A program made the translations under genes and the position numbers. This document shows positions 28,001-35,167 of a DNA stretch of 64,000 nt, one piece after another. Source of the stretch: Paenibacillus sp. W2I17 (GTDB lineage: Bacteria; Bacillota; Bacilli; Paenibacillales; Paenibacillaceae); assembly GCF_030815985.1 (NCBI RefSeq), contig NZ_JAUSXM010000001.1:6572001-6636000 (forward strand), in the 5' to 3' direction. The notes under the pieces were generated by a model. It was given only the letters and a program-made list of their open reading frames with translations, did no database searches and was not told the DNA's origin. The number at the start of each line of letters is the position of its first letter. Position 1 is the first letter of the stretch.

Positions 28001-29244
28001 AGGTCTCTTATATTGAAGCACATGGATCGGGGACAAGAATTGGAGATCCAATTGAGGTGAATGCCTTGCTCCGACTGTTCCGGGAAAAGGGATATACAAG
28101 CGATAATTCGATTGGATTAGGTTCAGTCAAAACCAATATTGGTCATTTATTTGCAGCCTCCAGTGGAGCCAGTCTTGCCAAGGTTCTGCTCAGTATGCAG
28201 CATGGGGAACTGGCACCAAGTCTGCATATGGATAATCCGAATCCGGCCCTCCGACTGGAGCAATCGCCGTTCCATATCGTTAGCGAGCATAAAACGTGGG
28301 ATGTACCTGAAGGAAAAACACGGAAGGCAGGCATCAGTTCATTTGGCCTGGGAGGTACGAATGCCCACATTGTGCTGGAGGAATGGAAAGCCCCTGTCCG
28401 TGCAGATGCCCCGGCGCGCGGCCAGTTGTTAACGTTCTCTGCAAAATCAGAGCAGGCTTTAAAAAAGCTGATTGATAACACGGAGCAATATGTGAAGAAA
28501 CATGCGGACTTGGCACTAGAGGATCTTTGTTTTACCCGGAACAGATATAGAAAACATTATCGGTATCGTGCAGCAGTAACTGTCAGCTCAACCGGAGAGT
28601 GGAACATCGAAGAGATGGAATTTGGCTTCAAGCCTAGAAACCGAGCTGCTCGTGTCAATATTGTGGTTGGGGGGCATGAGATTCGCGGAGAAGATGAAGC
28701 TCAAGCTCGTAAGGTAATCCGGTCAGACGATTCTAATGAAGATACGGTATCAACCTTGAACTACTGGGTGACCTTGCTTGAGACACTTGTACGTTTGGTC
28801 CCTTCCATTCAGGAGATTCGAGGAATAGCTGCAGGAGAGGAACTTGTATCCAGTTTACGTCTGGATGGCGAGGAACATCACAGCGCTCATGCAAGCCAAT
28901 CCATTCCAGTGAACAACAGAGTGACGTTAGACAGTCTGCAAGACACACCTGGCAAGATGGCAAACGCCGACATTGTAATTATGATTGCTGCCGATCAGAC
29001 GACAGTGCAGCAGCTTGAATACAGTGGCAAGGAGAGCTTCATCCGCCTGTCTACCGAGCCGACACTTACCATGGAGGATCAGCTTGCTTTATTGCTGGGA
29101 CAGCTTTATGTACGTGGTGCTGCGCTGGATTGGGAACAGTTACATCCGAATGGCTCTGGCCAGATTGTACATCTGCCAGCACATCCATTCGAGCCGTATG
29201 TACATTGGATAGATGTGAATCAGGGAACGGAGGTCATGATATGA
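25042..29244 (+). CDS. loading protein: fatty-acyl-AMP ligase-ACP-KS with lost AT
   Basis: ATG 25042 follows GGAGG by six bases and overlaps the previous stop, indicating coupling; ATG 25021 is less likely. The product is 1,400 residues. Residues ~1-575 are an acyl-AMP ligase of the FAAL/MycA type (FSSGSTGIPKG ~184, LPHTHDMGIFGQHL, AYGMAEATVGV, RTGDLGY, TTSGKVQR), which would activate a fatty acid and pass it to the ACP (ALGGNSI ~630). KS is ~695-1113 (DTACSSFLV Cys ~858, EAHGSGT, KTNIGH). The final 287 residues keep only the KS-AT linker (LLTFSAKSEQALKKL) and post-AT linker (YVRGAALDWEQL...PAHPFEPYVHW); the AT core is deleted. It is the probable starter of the assembly line, like MycA/ItuA of iturins, although encoded downstream of the elongation modules. 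Confidence 0.9.
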   Translation: MSSKSIQRGPELIVPEHYSTVAEMLIYIADTHPEKGMTYISSSGDEQFESYPELLMQARKYLQSLQEQGIQQGQVVILEIDQSQEFYRTFWACMLGGIIVAPVSPPAAWEPGSAGLEKFTKVWEVLGRPVVIVEEAYMPKYKQLAESPVFKGLMLISVNQLQAGQKMADLCPTSPDDIVFLQFSSGSTGIPKGVQLTNHNIIANSIACKTFLGAEEGDNVFTWLPHTHDMGIFGQHLTPVLSGANIMVMSPYTFVRSPYLFLRKITEHQGKWFCCTNFGFEWMVQKIPDSKLSTLDLSSLRMTLNGAEPISTSVIERFVKKFSSCGYRPNMMFPAYGMAEATVGVCTSRLGEEPRIERISRSRLVQEGLAVPVQLPSSDSHTSDVIEFVHEGYPMTGIQIRIADEQGEVLDERVVGEIQIRGESVTSGYYSLPEINREMYVDGWLRTGDLGYMADGSLVVSGRIKDIVFIRGQNHYAHDLEEILYQNSSIPRGNLTVVGHFNSLKQVEELLVFVKYKSGTPQFLDVRQDLIQRMRAGLGIEITHVLPIKVIPKTTSGKVQRFMLRNEYERGVFTKDIEAIEELIRENTQQQGHETVSASSLEYTVRKAWAEILQLPVEKIEKDTSFLALGGNSILSYQLLDKLSAHMGRELGQELLVFCSTVREMVEYLQELPAETKDFEQAETTDNHLNVHRAIAITGLSLRLPDADTQEQFWSNLVNGLDSVDRVSLERATRSKQPGWDDWIGELKQPDTFDHEFFEIPSEQAAFMDPQHRKLLEVAHEALEDAGMLVDHEDKRDVGVYVGINPSTYFDLVIDYMNRSLGKAVHSHAMVGNMSNIAAASISHMYNFTGPALSIDTACSSFLVALTQAVAAIQDKRISGAVVGGANILATPHVHQLSRNAGICSSTQHTKVFDREADGSVLGEGAVVVYLEPLTEAIRNNKHVYGVIRGTAVNNDGYSLGIMAPNPQGQYEVLRAAYRDANLNPSEVSYIEAHGSGTRIGDPIEVNALLRLFREKGYTSDNSIGLGSVKTNIGHLFAASSGASLAKVLLSMQHGELAPSLHMDNPNPALRLEQSPFHIVSEHKTWDVPEGKTRKAGISSFGLGGTNAHIVLEEWKAPVRADAPARGQLLTFSAKSEQALKKLIDNTEQYVKKHADLALEDLCFTRNRYRKHYRYRAAVTVSSTGEWNIEEMEFGFKPRNRAARVNIVVGGHEIRGEDEAQARKVIRSDDSNEDTVSTLNYWVTLLETLVRLVPSIQEIRGIAAGEELVSSLRLDGEEHHSAHASQSIPVNNRVTLDSLQDTPGKMANADIVIMIAADQTTVQQLEYSGKESFIRLSTEPTLTMEDQLALLLGQLYVRGAALDWEQLHPNGSGQIVHLPAHPFEPYVHWIDVNQGTEVMI

Positions 29245-29498
29245 CAAAAGAAGAAATTGAGCTTTTTCTCAAAAGCGAGATTGCTGCAGCGTTGAATCAG
29301 GAGCCAGAGGATATCGATGAAGAGATGAATTTTTTGAAAATTGGTGTCTCCTCTGTGCAGGCGCTCAAGATCATTAACCGTGCGCGTAAGCATCTTCAAG
29401 TTGACATCAGTCCGGTTGCGTTGTTTGAATACAAAACAATTGCCGAGTTCGCCGCTTATCTCAATGAATCTCTTCTTCAAGAGGGGGTTGCCGAATGA
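29241..29498 (+). CDS. discrete acyl carrier protein
   Basis: ATG 29241 overlaps the preceding stop as ATGA, with GGAGG seven bases upstream. The 85-residue protein is a typical ACP: acidic helix 1, IGVSSVQALKI with the phosphopantetheine serine, then VALFEYKTIAEFAAYL. An open frame runs further upstream to 29130, but that part only overlaps the KS gene. It probably receives the chain from the KS of the loading protein, which lacks its own downstream ACP; it could instead carry an extender unit. It overlaps the next gene by ATGA as well. Confidence 0.88.
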   Translation: MTKEEIELFLKSEIAAALNQEPEDIDEEMNFLKIGVSSVQALKIINRARKHLQVDISPVALFEYKTIAEFAAYLNESLLQEGVAE

Positions 29499-30646
29499 TT
29501 GAAGTGGATGTAGAGCAAGAGATCATTCATGAAGCTGAATTGTTTGCTGCCCGTGAAATTCGTCCTTATGCTCAACAGATTCAAGAGCAGCAAGCCATTC
29601 CCAGAACATTGATCCGTGCCATGGCTGAAAAAGGTTACTTGGCTGCCTCGATCCCGGCTGAATATGGCGGCATGGGTCTCGGCCCTAAGGCGTACGGGCT
29701 GTTGACTGAAGTATTTGGCAAGGCTCTTCCAGCCGTTCGCAGCTTGTTAACGGTACATACTTCACTTGTAAGTGAAACTTTGGTACGTTTCGGAACGCCT
29801 GAGCAAAAATCGTCCTGGCTGCCCAAGTTGGTGAAGGGAGAATGGATTGCTGCCTTTGGCCTGACTGAACCGGAAGTTGGTTCAGATGCCAAAAGTGTAA
29901 AGACCGAGTGGAGAGAAGAATCGGACTGTTATGTTTTGAATGGAAAAAAGAAGTGGATCACATTTGGACATCTGGCAGATGTATTTATCATTATTGCCTC
30001 GAATCAGGGACGAAGCACTGCTTTTTGGGTCGAACGCCAGTTTGAGGGTGTACAGACCCAACCTATTGAAGGTGTCATGGTTGCGGGAGAGACAGGTATA
30101 GCTGAGATTGATCTCCATGAGGTGCGTGTACCAAAGAATCACATTATTGGACGTCTGAATGAAGGTTTTGAGTACATCGTAACCGGGGCGCTGGACCAAG
30201 GCAGATATAGCATTGCCTGGGCAGGGCTGGCGATTGCGCAGGAAGCGCTGGATGCCATGGTGACTTACTCAAGGAAGCGGAAGCAATTTGACCAGAAGCT
30301 GAGTCATTTTCAGCTGATTCGCGGCATGATTGGAGATGCGGTGACAAAAGTCCATGCAGCACGAGCATTATGTTTACGGGCAGCCGAGCTGAGAGAAGCC
30401 AAGGACCCGCAGGCCGCCATGGAGACAACGATCGCCAAATATTTTACGTCCAAAGTTGCTGTTGAAGTTGCAAGTGATGCGCTACAGGTTCATGGTGCGA
30501 ACGGAATTAGTAACCAATATCCTGTTGCCAGGTTGTATAAGGAAGCCAAAATTCTGGAGATTATTGAAGGTTCTTCTCAGATGCAGCAGGAGATGATCTC
30601 GCATTACGGATTAAAAGCCTATTACAAGCGTGGCGGCAGCGTATGA
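29495..30646 (+). CDS. acyl-CoA dehydrogenase-like enzyme (FkbI/ZmaE type)
   Basis: A full-length 383-residue acyl-CoA dehydrogenase fold: ASIPAEYGGMGLGP, FGLTEPEVGSDAKS (FAD/substrate loop), GRYSIAWAGLAIAQEAL, RKQFDQKLSHFQLIRGM, VHGANGISNQYPVARLYKEA and the terminal EIIEGSSQMQQEMI. In FkbI/ZmaE-type pathways such an enzyme helps oxidise an ACP-bound glycerate-derived unit towards a hydroxymalonyl unit. The other required enzymes (FkbH-like, 3-hydroxyacyl dehydrogenase, ACP) follow within 5 kb. It is coupled by ATGA overlaps on both sides. An ordinary beta-oxidation role is unlikely in this context. Confidence 0.87.
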   Translation: MIEVDVEQEIIHEAELFAAREIRPYAQQIQEQQAIPRTLIRAMAEKGYLAASIPAEYGGMGLGPKAYGLLTEVFGKALPAVRSLLTVHTSLVSETLVRFGTPEQKSSWLPKLVKGEWIAAFGLTEPEVGSDAKSVKTEWREESDCYVLNGKKKWITFGHLADVFIIIASNQGRSTAFWVERQFEGVQTQPIEGVMVAGETGIAEIDLHEVRVPKNHIIGRLNEGFEYIVTGALDQGRYSIAWAGLAIAQEALDAMVTYSRKRKQFDQKLSHFQLIRGMIGDAVTKVHAARALCLRAAELREAKDPQAAMETTIAKYFTSKVAVEVASDALQVHGANGISNQYPVARLYKEAKILEIIEGSSQMQQEMISHYGLKAYYKRGGSV

Positions 30647-31623
30647 CGTTCTGTGCGCTATTTCCCGGCCAGGGAAGCCAGTATATCGGAATGTGCAGCG
30701 AGTTGTTGGACAGTGAGCCGGAGGCGAATCAGATCTTTGCGGAAGCGAGCGAGGTGATCGGATTTGATTTGAAGGCACTGGTTATGGAAGGGACCCTGGA
30801 TCAATTGACGGTCTCTGAATATGCTCAGCCTGCTGTACTGACAGCAAGCTACGTTTTATTTGACTCATTTGTTCGCCGGACTGGGATGACTCCAGATTAT
30901 GCAGTAGGTCACAGTTTGGGGGAGATTTCGGCTTTAGTAGCGGCGGGAGCACTGCGATTTGTTGATGGGATCCGTTTTACAGCTCAGCGTGGTGCATTGA
31001 TGCATCGCTCCATTCAGGAGCAAAAAGGAAGAGCGGGTATTGTTGTTGATGTAACCCAAGAAGCGCTTGAAGAATTAGTCGAAAATATTCGTCAGAACGA
31101 GTATGTGACGATCTCCGGTTATAATTCACCGGGACAGTTTGTCGTCGCAGGTACTGCGAAGGGTCTTCAATTGCTGGATGATCAGGTGGATGGCTACGGT
31201 GGGGAATTCATTCCTTTTCGCATGATGCCAATGAAGGCAGATGCACCTTATCATAGCGAGTTGATGCAGTTCATTCAGCCTGAGCTTGAAGAGATGCTTG
31301 CAGGAATTTCCTTCTCTGCACCGATGTTTCCCATATGCTCTACAGTCCATGGTGAGTTCATTCGCGGAGCCGAGGACATTCCTAAGCTGCTGAGCAGCCA
31401 GCTTTTGCAACCCATTCGCTGGAATCAGGCATTGACACGCGTTCAAAATCTGGGAGCGACGGTATGGATCGATATCGGTCCAGGCCAGAGCGTAAGAAAT
31501 ATGCTGGCTGAGAATAAGACCTTGCCTGCAGCCTATTCGCTGGATGATCCGCAAGATCGGTCCAGGTTACTGGATCGATATGAAGCAGTAAACCAGACAA
31601 GTGGGGGAGGCGATAAGGGATGA
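30643..31623 (+). CDS. discrete (trans-acting) acyltransferase, FenF/ZmaF type
   Basis: A FabD-like malonyl-transferase fold of 326 residues: ALFPGQGSQYIGM at the N-terminus, nucleophile motif VGHSLGEISAL (Ser ~91), TAQRGALMH with the carboxylate-binding Arg, and the catalytic His in ADAPYHSELM. That last motif differs from the HAFH (malonyl) and YASH (methylmalonyl) signatures, so the acyl donor cannot be read from it. Two of the three KS modules nearby have a dead or deleted AT, so this enzyme very likely loads them; by analogy with ZmaF it may use a hydroxymalonyl-ACP. Overlaps both neighbours by ATGA. Confidence 0.9.
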   Translation: MTFCALFPGQGSQYIGMCSELLDSEPEANQIFAEASEVIGFDLKALVMEGTLDQLTVSEYAQPAVLTASYVLFDSFVRRTGMTPDYAVGHSLGEISALVAAGALRFVDGIRFTAQRGALMHRSIQEQKGRAGIVVDVTQEALEELVENIRQNEYVTISGYNSPGQFVVAGTAKGLQLLDDQVDGYGGEFIPFRMMPMKADAPYHSELMQFIQPELEEMLAGISFSAPMFPICSTVHGEFIRGAEDIPKLLSSQLLQPIRWNQALTRVQNLGATVWIDIGPGQSVRNMLAENKTLPAAYSLDDPQDRSRLLDRYEAVNQTSGGGDKG

Positions 31624-32939
31624 TCACGGAGATGATGCAGTACAATCAGCGGGTGAAACAATGGCTGCCTGGAGGTGTGCACTATAATTTTCACCTTCCT
31701 TGGGAAGAGACGCCGCTCCATTTCAAGCATGCTTCCCGCAGCAGAGTGACGGACATGAACGGCAACGAGTATTTGGATCTATATGCCCGCTTTGGTGCCC
31801 TCATTGTTGGCCACGGCAACGAGGAGTATAACGAGTGTCTGAAGGATACCATTGACCGTGTTCTTTCCGTAAGTCATTGCGATCTGGATGCAGAGGCTCT
31901 GGAACTGATCCATCAATATGTACCTTCAGCAGAGATGATTCGTTTTGGGTTATCAGGCACGGAGATTGTCCAGAATGCACTTCGTCTTGCCCGGGCGTGG
32001 ACAGGTAAAAATCGCTTTGTACGTTTTGAAGGCCATTATCATGGCAATGCGGACAATATTATGGGTGGCAAGACTGCACGTACAGGTCTGCCTGTACCTT
32101 CAGACTATCCCGGTGACATGAAAGGAACAAAGGGGAGGGCAAGGGATGCCATGGAATCTCAATCCTACCTCTTGCCATGGAATGACGCAGCCCGTCTGGA
32201 GGAACTATTTCGCCAGCATGGAGACGACATTGCAGCAGTAATCATGGAGCCGGTTTGTGTAAATGGAGGCGGAGTCATGCCTGCTCCGGGTTATCTGCAA
32301 AAAGTCAGACAGTTATGTGATCAGTACCAGGTCGTGCTCATTTTTGATGAGATTATAACAGGATTCCGTATGGGACTCGGTGGTGCCCAACAGTTATTCG
32401 GTGTAACGCCCGATCTGACTACACTTGGGAAGGCAATCGCCGGTGGCGGAGTTCCGGTGTCGGCCTTGGTTGGCCGAGCGGACATCATGAAGTTGCTTGT
32501 AGACAAAAAAGTAATTCATGCGGGTACGTTTAATGGCTATCCATTAGGTACAGCTGCTGTAAAAGCTACGCTGGAAATGTTGGGCCGCAATGGAGGACAG
32601 GCGATGCACAGCATGAACCGCCACGCTGAGATGATGCATGACATACTCTGCCAGGAAGCAGTGAAGGTAGGTCTGCCTTTAATTGTTCAGGGTCCGTCTG
32701 GCTGTGCTTCTTATCACTGCTGCACGGAGCCGCTTACGGATACGGCTGATTATACGTTTGAATTGATGTCTTTTGATATTTTGTTAAATAGCAAGCTTGC
32801 TGAGCACGGTATTCTGGTATCTACGCTCTCGCGGATGTATCCGAATATCCTGCTTGATATGCAGGATGTTGCCTGGTTCAGTGAGCGTGTCCCTGCAGCA
32901 CTTGCAGAAATGAAAGAGCTCTACGACGAGCTGATCTAA
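31620..32939 (+). CDS. stand-alone GSA-type aminotransferase (beta-amination)
   Basis: A class III PLP aminotransferase of 439 residues, related to glutamate-1-semialdehyde aminomutase. It has LPGGVHYNFHLPW at the start, RFGLSGTEIVQNALRLARAW, FEGHYHGNAD, IFDEIITGFRMGLGG and the PLP lysine in TLGKAIAGGG (~275), then HAGTFNGYPLG. The same type forms the AMT domain of iturin/mycosubtilin synthetases and of microginin synthetase, where it aminates the beta-keto acyl thioester on the ACP. Here it is a separate protein overlapping the AT gene by ATGA, with GGGAGG upstream. I infer it converts a beta-keto to a beta-amino group on the ACP-bound starter. Confidence 0.88.
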   Translation: MITEMMQYNQRVKQWLPGGVHYNFHLPWEETPLHFKHASRSRVTDMNGNEYLDLYARFGALIVGHGNEEYNECLKDTIDRVLSVSHCDLDAEALELIHQYVPSAEMIRFGLSGTEIVQNALRLARAWTGKNRFVRFEGHYHGNADNIMGGKTARTGLPVPSDYPGDMKGTKGRARDAMESQSYLLPWNDAARLEELFRQHGDDIAAVIMEPVCVNGGGVMPAPGYLQKVRQLCDQYQVVLIFDEIITGFRMGLGGAQQLFGVTPDLTTLGKAIAGGGVPVSALVGRADIMKLLVDKKVIHAGTFNGYPLGTAAVKATLEMLGRNGGQAMHSMNRHAEMMHDILCQEAVKVGLPLIVQGPSGCASYHCCTEPLTDTADYTFELMSFDILLNSKLAEHGILVSTLSRMYPNILLDMQDVAWFSERVPAALAEMKELYDELI

Positions 32940-32967
32940 TGGTAGCTCAATAAGGAGGTGATTAGGT

Positions 32968-33819
32968 ATGCATAATCGACTCATTGCAATCATTGGCGCA
33001 GGGGTGATGGGATGCGCCACGGCATTGGATGTCGCGAGGGCTGGCTATCATGTAATTTTGCAGGATATTTCGGCGTCGGTCATCGAACACGCTCCTGATG
33101 TTATACGTCGTGAATATCGTTCAGCTTGCTTTCTGAAGCAAGGGTATGGTCAGGTGCCCCTGGATCAGATCATGGAACGAATCTCGTTCCAGACACAAGA
33201 TGAAGGTGTGGAAGAGGCAAGTATCATTATTGAAAATGTAACCGAGAACCTGGAGTTGAAAAAGGAAGCTTACGCACGACTATACCACAAGGCTCGTCCG
33301 GATGCTTTATTTGCGCTAAATACAAGCTGTATTTCCGTGACAAAGCTCGCTTCATTTTTGCCTGACCCAGGTCGAGTCATTGGGGTGCATCTGATGAATC
33401 CGGTTCCCGTTAAATCCATGGTGGAGGTGATCAAAGGACATCATACAACACAGGGTACGGAACATGAGATGGTAGCATTTTTGGAGACTCTTGATAAAAG
33501 TCCAGTTGTCATAGAGGATCTGCCCGGGTTTGTCTCTAATCGCCTCTCGCACTTGTTAATGAACGAAGCGGCGTACATTGTACAGGATGGAATCGCTACA
33601 CCCGAGCAGGTGGATGCCATTATGAAGAAGGGCTTCAATTATCAGATGGGGCCGCTGGAGACGGCGGATCTGATTGGTCTGGATACGGTCGTGCATTCAT
33701 TGAAAGTATTGTACGACAGCTATCAGGACCCCAAATTCCGATGCTGTCCGATGTTGCAGAAAATGGTTGATGCAGGACAGTGGGGGCGGAAGACGGGTCA
33801 AGGATTCTATGCCTACTAA
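32968..33819 (+). CDS. 3-hydroxyacyl-CoA dehydrogenase-like enzyme (FkbK/ZmaG type)
   Basis: 283 residues, start ATG 32968 behind AAGGAGGTGA. The N-terminal Rossmann fold has AIIGAGVMGCATALDVARAG; the catalytic domain has NTSCISVTKLA, RVIGVHLMNPVPVKSMVEVI (catalytic His) and DLPGFVSNRLSHLLMNEA, with a terminal GRKTGQGFYAY. It is the length of 3-hydroxybutyryl-CoA dehydrogenases. Next to an FkbH-like protein and an ACP, its likely job is to oxidise ACP-bound glycerate towards hydroxymalonate semialdehyde, with the acyl-CoA dehydrogenase-like enzyme finishing the step. The specific substrate is inferred from context. Confidence 0.88.
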   Translation: MHNRLIAIIGAGVMGCATALDVARAGYHVILQDISASVIEHAPDVIRREYRSACFLKQGYGQVPLDQIMERISFQTQDEGVEEASIIIENVTENLELKKEAYARLYHKARPDALFALNTSCISVTKLASFLPDPGRVIGVHLMNPVPVKSMVEVIKGHHTTQGTEHEMVAFLETLDKSPVVIEDLPGFVSNRLSHLLMNEAAYIVQDGIATPEQVDAIMKKGFNYQMGPLETADLIGLDTVVHSLKVLYDSYQDPKFRCCPMLQKMVDAGQWGRKTGQGFYAY

Positions 33820-33832
33820 GATGAAGGGTGGC

Positions 33833-34888
33833 ATGACCATGGAAAAGCTCAAGGATATCAAGTGTATCGTTTGGGATCTGGACCACACCATATGGGATGG
33901 GGTTTTGCTTGAATCTGCAGATGTGCAACTGAAGCCGGGCTTAAAGGAGGTGATTGAAAAACTGGACCAGCGAGGTATTTTGCATTCTGTTGCCAGTAAA
34001 AATGATGCAGAGCTGGCTTGGGCGAAACTAAACGAACTGGGCATCGCCGAATATTTTCTATATCCCGAAATCCATTGGGATGCGAAGTCCGTCTCTGTTC
34101 AGCGGATTCAGCAGAACATTAATATCGGTATGGATGCCATTCTGTTTGTGGATGATCAACCTTTTGAACTGGAAGAGGTGCAAAGTGTACATGCTGACAT
34201 CCAGGTACTTCATGCGGATCAATATGAAGCCATGCTTGATGACCCAAGGCTGATGCCCCGATTCATTACAGCCGACTCTGCGGGCAGAAGGCAGATGTAT
34301 CAGGCGGATACGCTCCGTAAACAGGCTGAGGAACAGTATGAAGGACCTTCAGAACAATTTCTGGCTACGCTCGGCATGAAATTTTCCATCTACGAGGCTA
34401 CTGAGGATGATCTTCAACGTGCAGAGGAACTTACCGTTCGTACCAATCAGCTAAATGCAACGGGAATTACCTACAGTTACGAGGAGCTGCATCAACTGAT
34501 GACCTCGCAGGACCATATGTTATTGGTGTGTGAACTCGAAGACAAATACGGGACGTATGGCAAAATTGGGCTTGCACTTATTCACATGCAGCAGAAAGTA
34601 TGGCGGCTAAACATGCTTCTGATGTCTTGCAGAGTGATGTCCAGGGGAGCAGGGAGTGTGCTGCTAACGTATATCATGCGTGAAGCTCAGAAGCAGGGCA
34701 AACAGATGCTTGCGGACTTCAGGGATACCGGAAGGAACCGGATGATGAATATCTGCTATCGCTTTGCCGGTTTCAAGCAGCAATCTGCAGATCAGGAAGG
34801 AAGAGTAGTGTTTTATCATGATTTGCAGCAGGCTGTAGAGTTTCCAGATTACATTGAGGTTTTAGTGCCCGAGGGGCAACATCAATAA
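33833..34888 (+). CDS. FkbH-like HAD protein (glyceryl-ACP formation)
   Basis: The HAD nucleophile motif CIVWDLDHTIWDG lies at the N-terminus, followed by HSVASKNDAELAWAKL, ILFVDDQPFELEEV and a C-terminal GNAT-like half (TNQLNATGITYSYEEL, YGKIGLALIHM, LLMSCRVMSRGAGSVLL). FkbH proteins take D-1,3-bisphosphoglycerate, remove phosphate and place glycerate on an ACP. Starts 33809, 33821, 33833 and 33839 are all in frame; AAGGGTGG before 33833/33839 favours these. About 351 residues, normal for the family. The two downstream oxidations and the ACP are encoded alongside, but the O-methyltransferase (FkbG) is missing, so hydroxymalonyl rather than methoxymalonyl is expected. Confidence 0.9.
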   Translation: MTMEKLKDIKCIVWDLDHTIWDGVLLESADVQLKPGLKEVIEKLDQRGILHSVASKNDAELAWAKLNELGIAEYFLYPEIHWDAKSVSVQRIQQNINIGMDAILFVDDQPFELEEVQSVHADIQVLHADQYEAMLDDPRLMPRFITADSAGRRQMYQADTLRKQAEEQYEGPSEQFLATLGMKFSIYEATEDDLQRAEELTVRTNQLNATGITYSYEELHQLMTSQDHMLLVCELEDKYGTYGKIGLALIHMQQKVWRLNMLLMSCRVMSRGAGSVLLTYIMREAQKQGKQMLADFRDTGRNRMMNICYRFAGFKQQSADQEGRVVFYHDLQQAVEFPDYIEVLVPEGQHQ

Positions 34889-34903
34889 CAAGGGGGAAGG
34901 GCA

Positions 34904-35167
34904 GTGGATTATCGTCAGGAAATTCGGGAGTTTATCGGGAACAACCTCACCATGGATCATGAGGACACTCAAATTAATGATAATGACAATTATTTTGAGC
35001 AGCGGTTCGTCAATTCGCTCTTTGCGATGCGTTTGGTGGACTTTGTAGAGCGTAGATTCCAGATTGAGATAGCAAATGAAGATCTGGATTTGGCTAATTT
35101 CTGCACGATTAACCGTTTGCATGATCTTATTGAGAGAAAGTTGACTGAGAAGGAGGCGGCACTATGA
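34904..35167 (+). CDS. acyl carrier protein for the hydroxymalonyl unit (FkbJ/ZmaD type)
   Basis: GTG 34904 follows GGGGGAAGG. The 87-residue protein has DNDNYFEQRFVNSLFAMRLV, where the serine in FVNSLFA is the phosphopantetheine site in place of the usual DSL, as in FkbJ-type carriers, and FQIEIANEDLDLANFCTI in helix III. It directly follows the FkbH-like gene and is the likely acceptor of the glyceryl unit. The stop overlaps the next gene as ATGA. Confidence 0.87.
   Translation: MDYRQEIREFIGNNLTMDHEDTQINDNDNYFEQRFVNSLFAMRLVDFVERRFQIEIANEDLDLANFCTINRLHDLIERKLTEKEAAL

Noticed and set aside
29130..29240. N-terminal extension of the small ACP frame
   Set aside because: It overlaps the end of the KS protein in another frame and resembles no ACP; the ribosome site and ATGA overlap mark 29241.
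8273..29244. Ketoreductase, dehydratase or methyltransferase domains in the PKS modules
   Set aside because: The spaces between AT or AT remnants and ACPs contain only linkers; no NADPH or SAM motif was seen.
28400..29244. Second ACP fused at the end of the FAAL-KS protein
   Set aside because: No serine carrier motif is present; the region matches AT flanking linkers instead.
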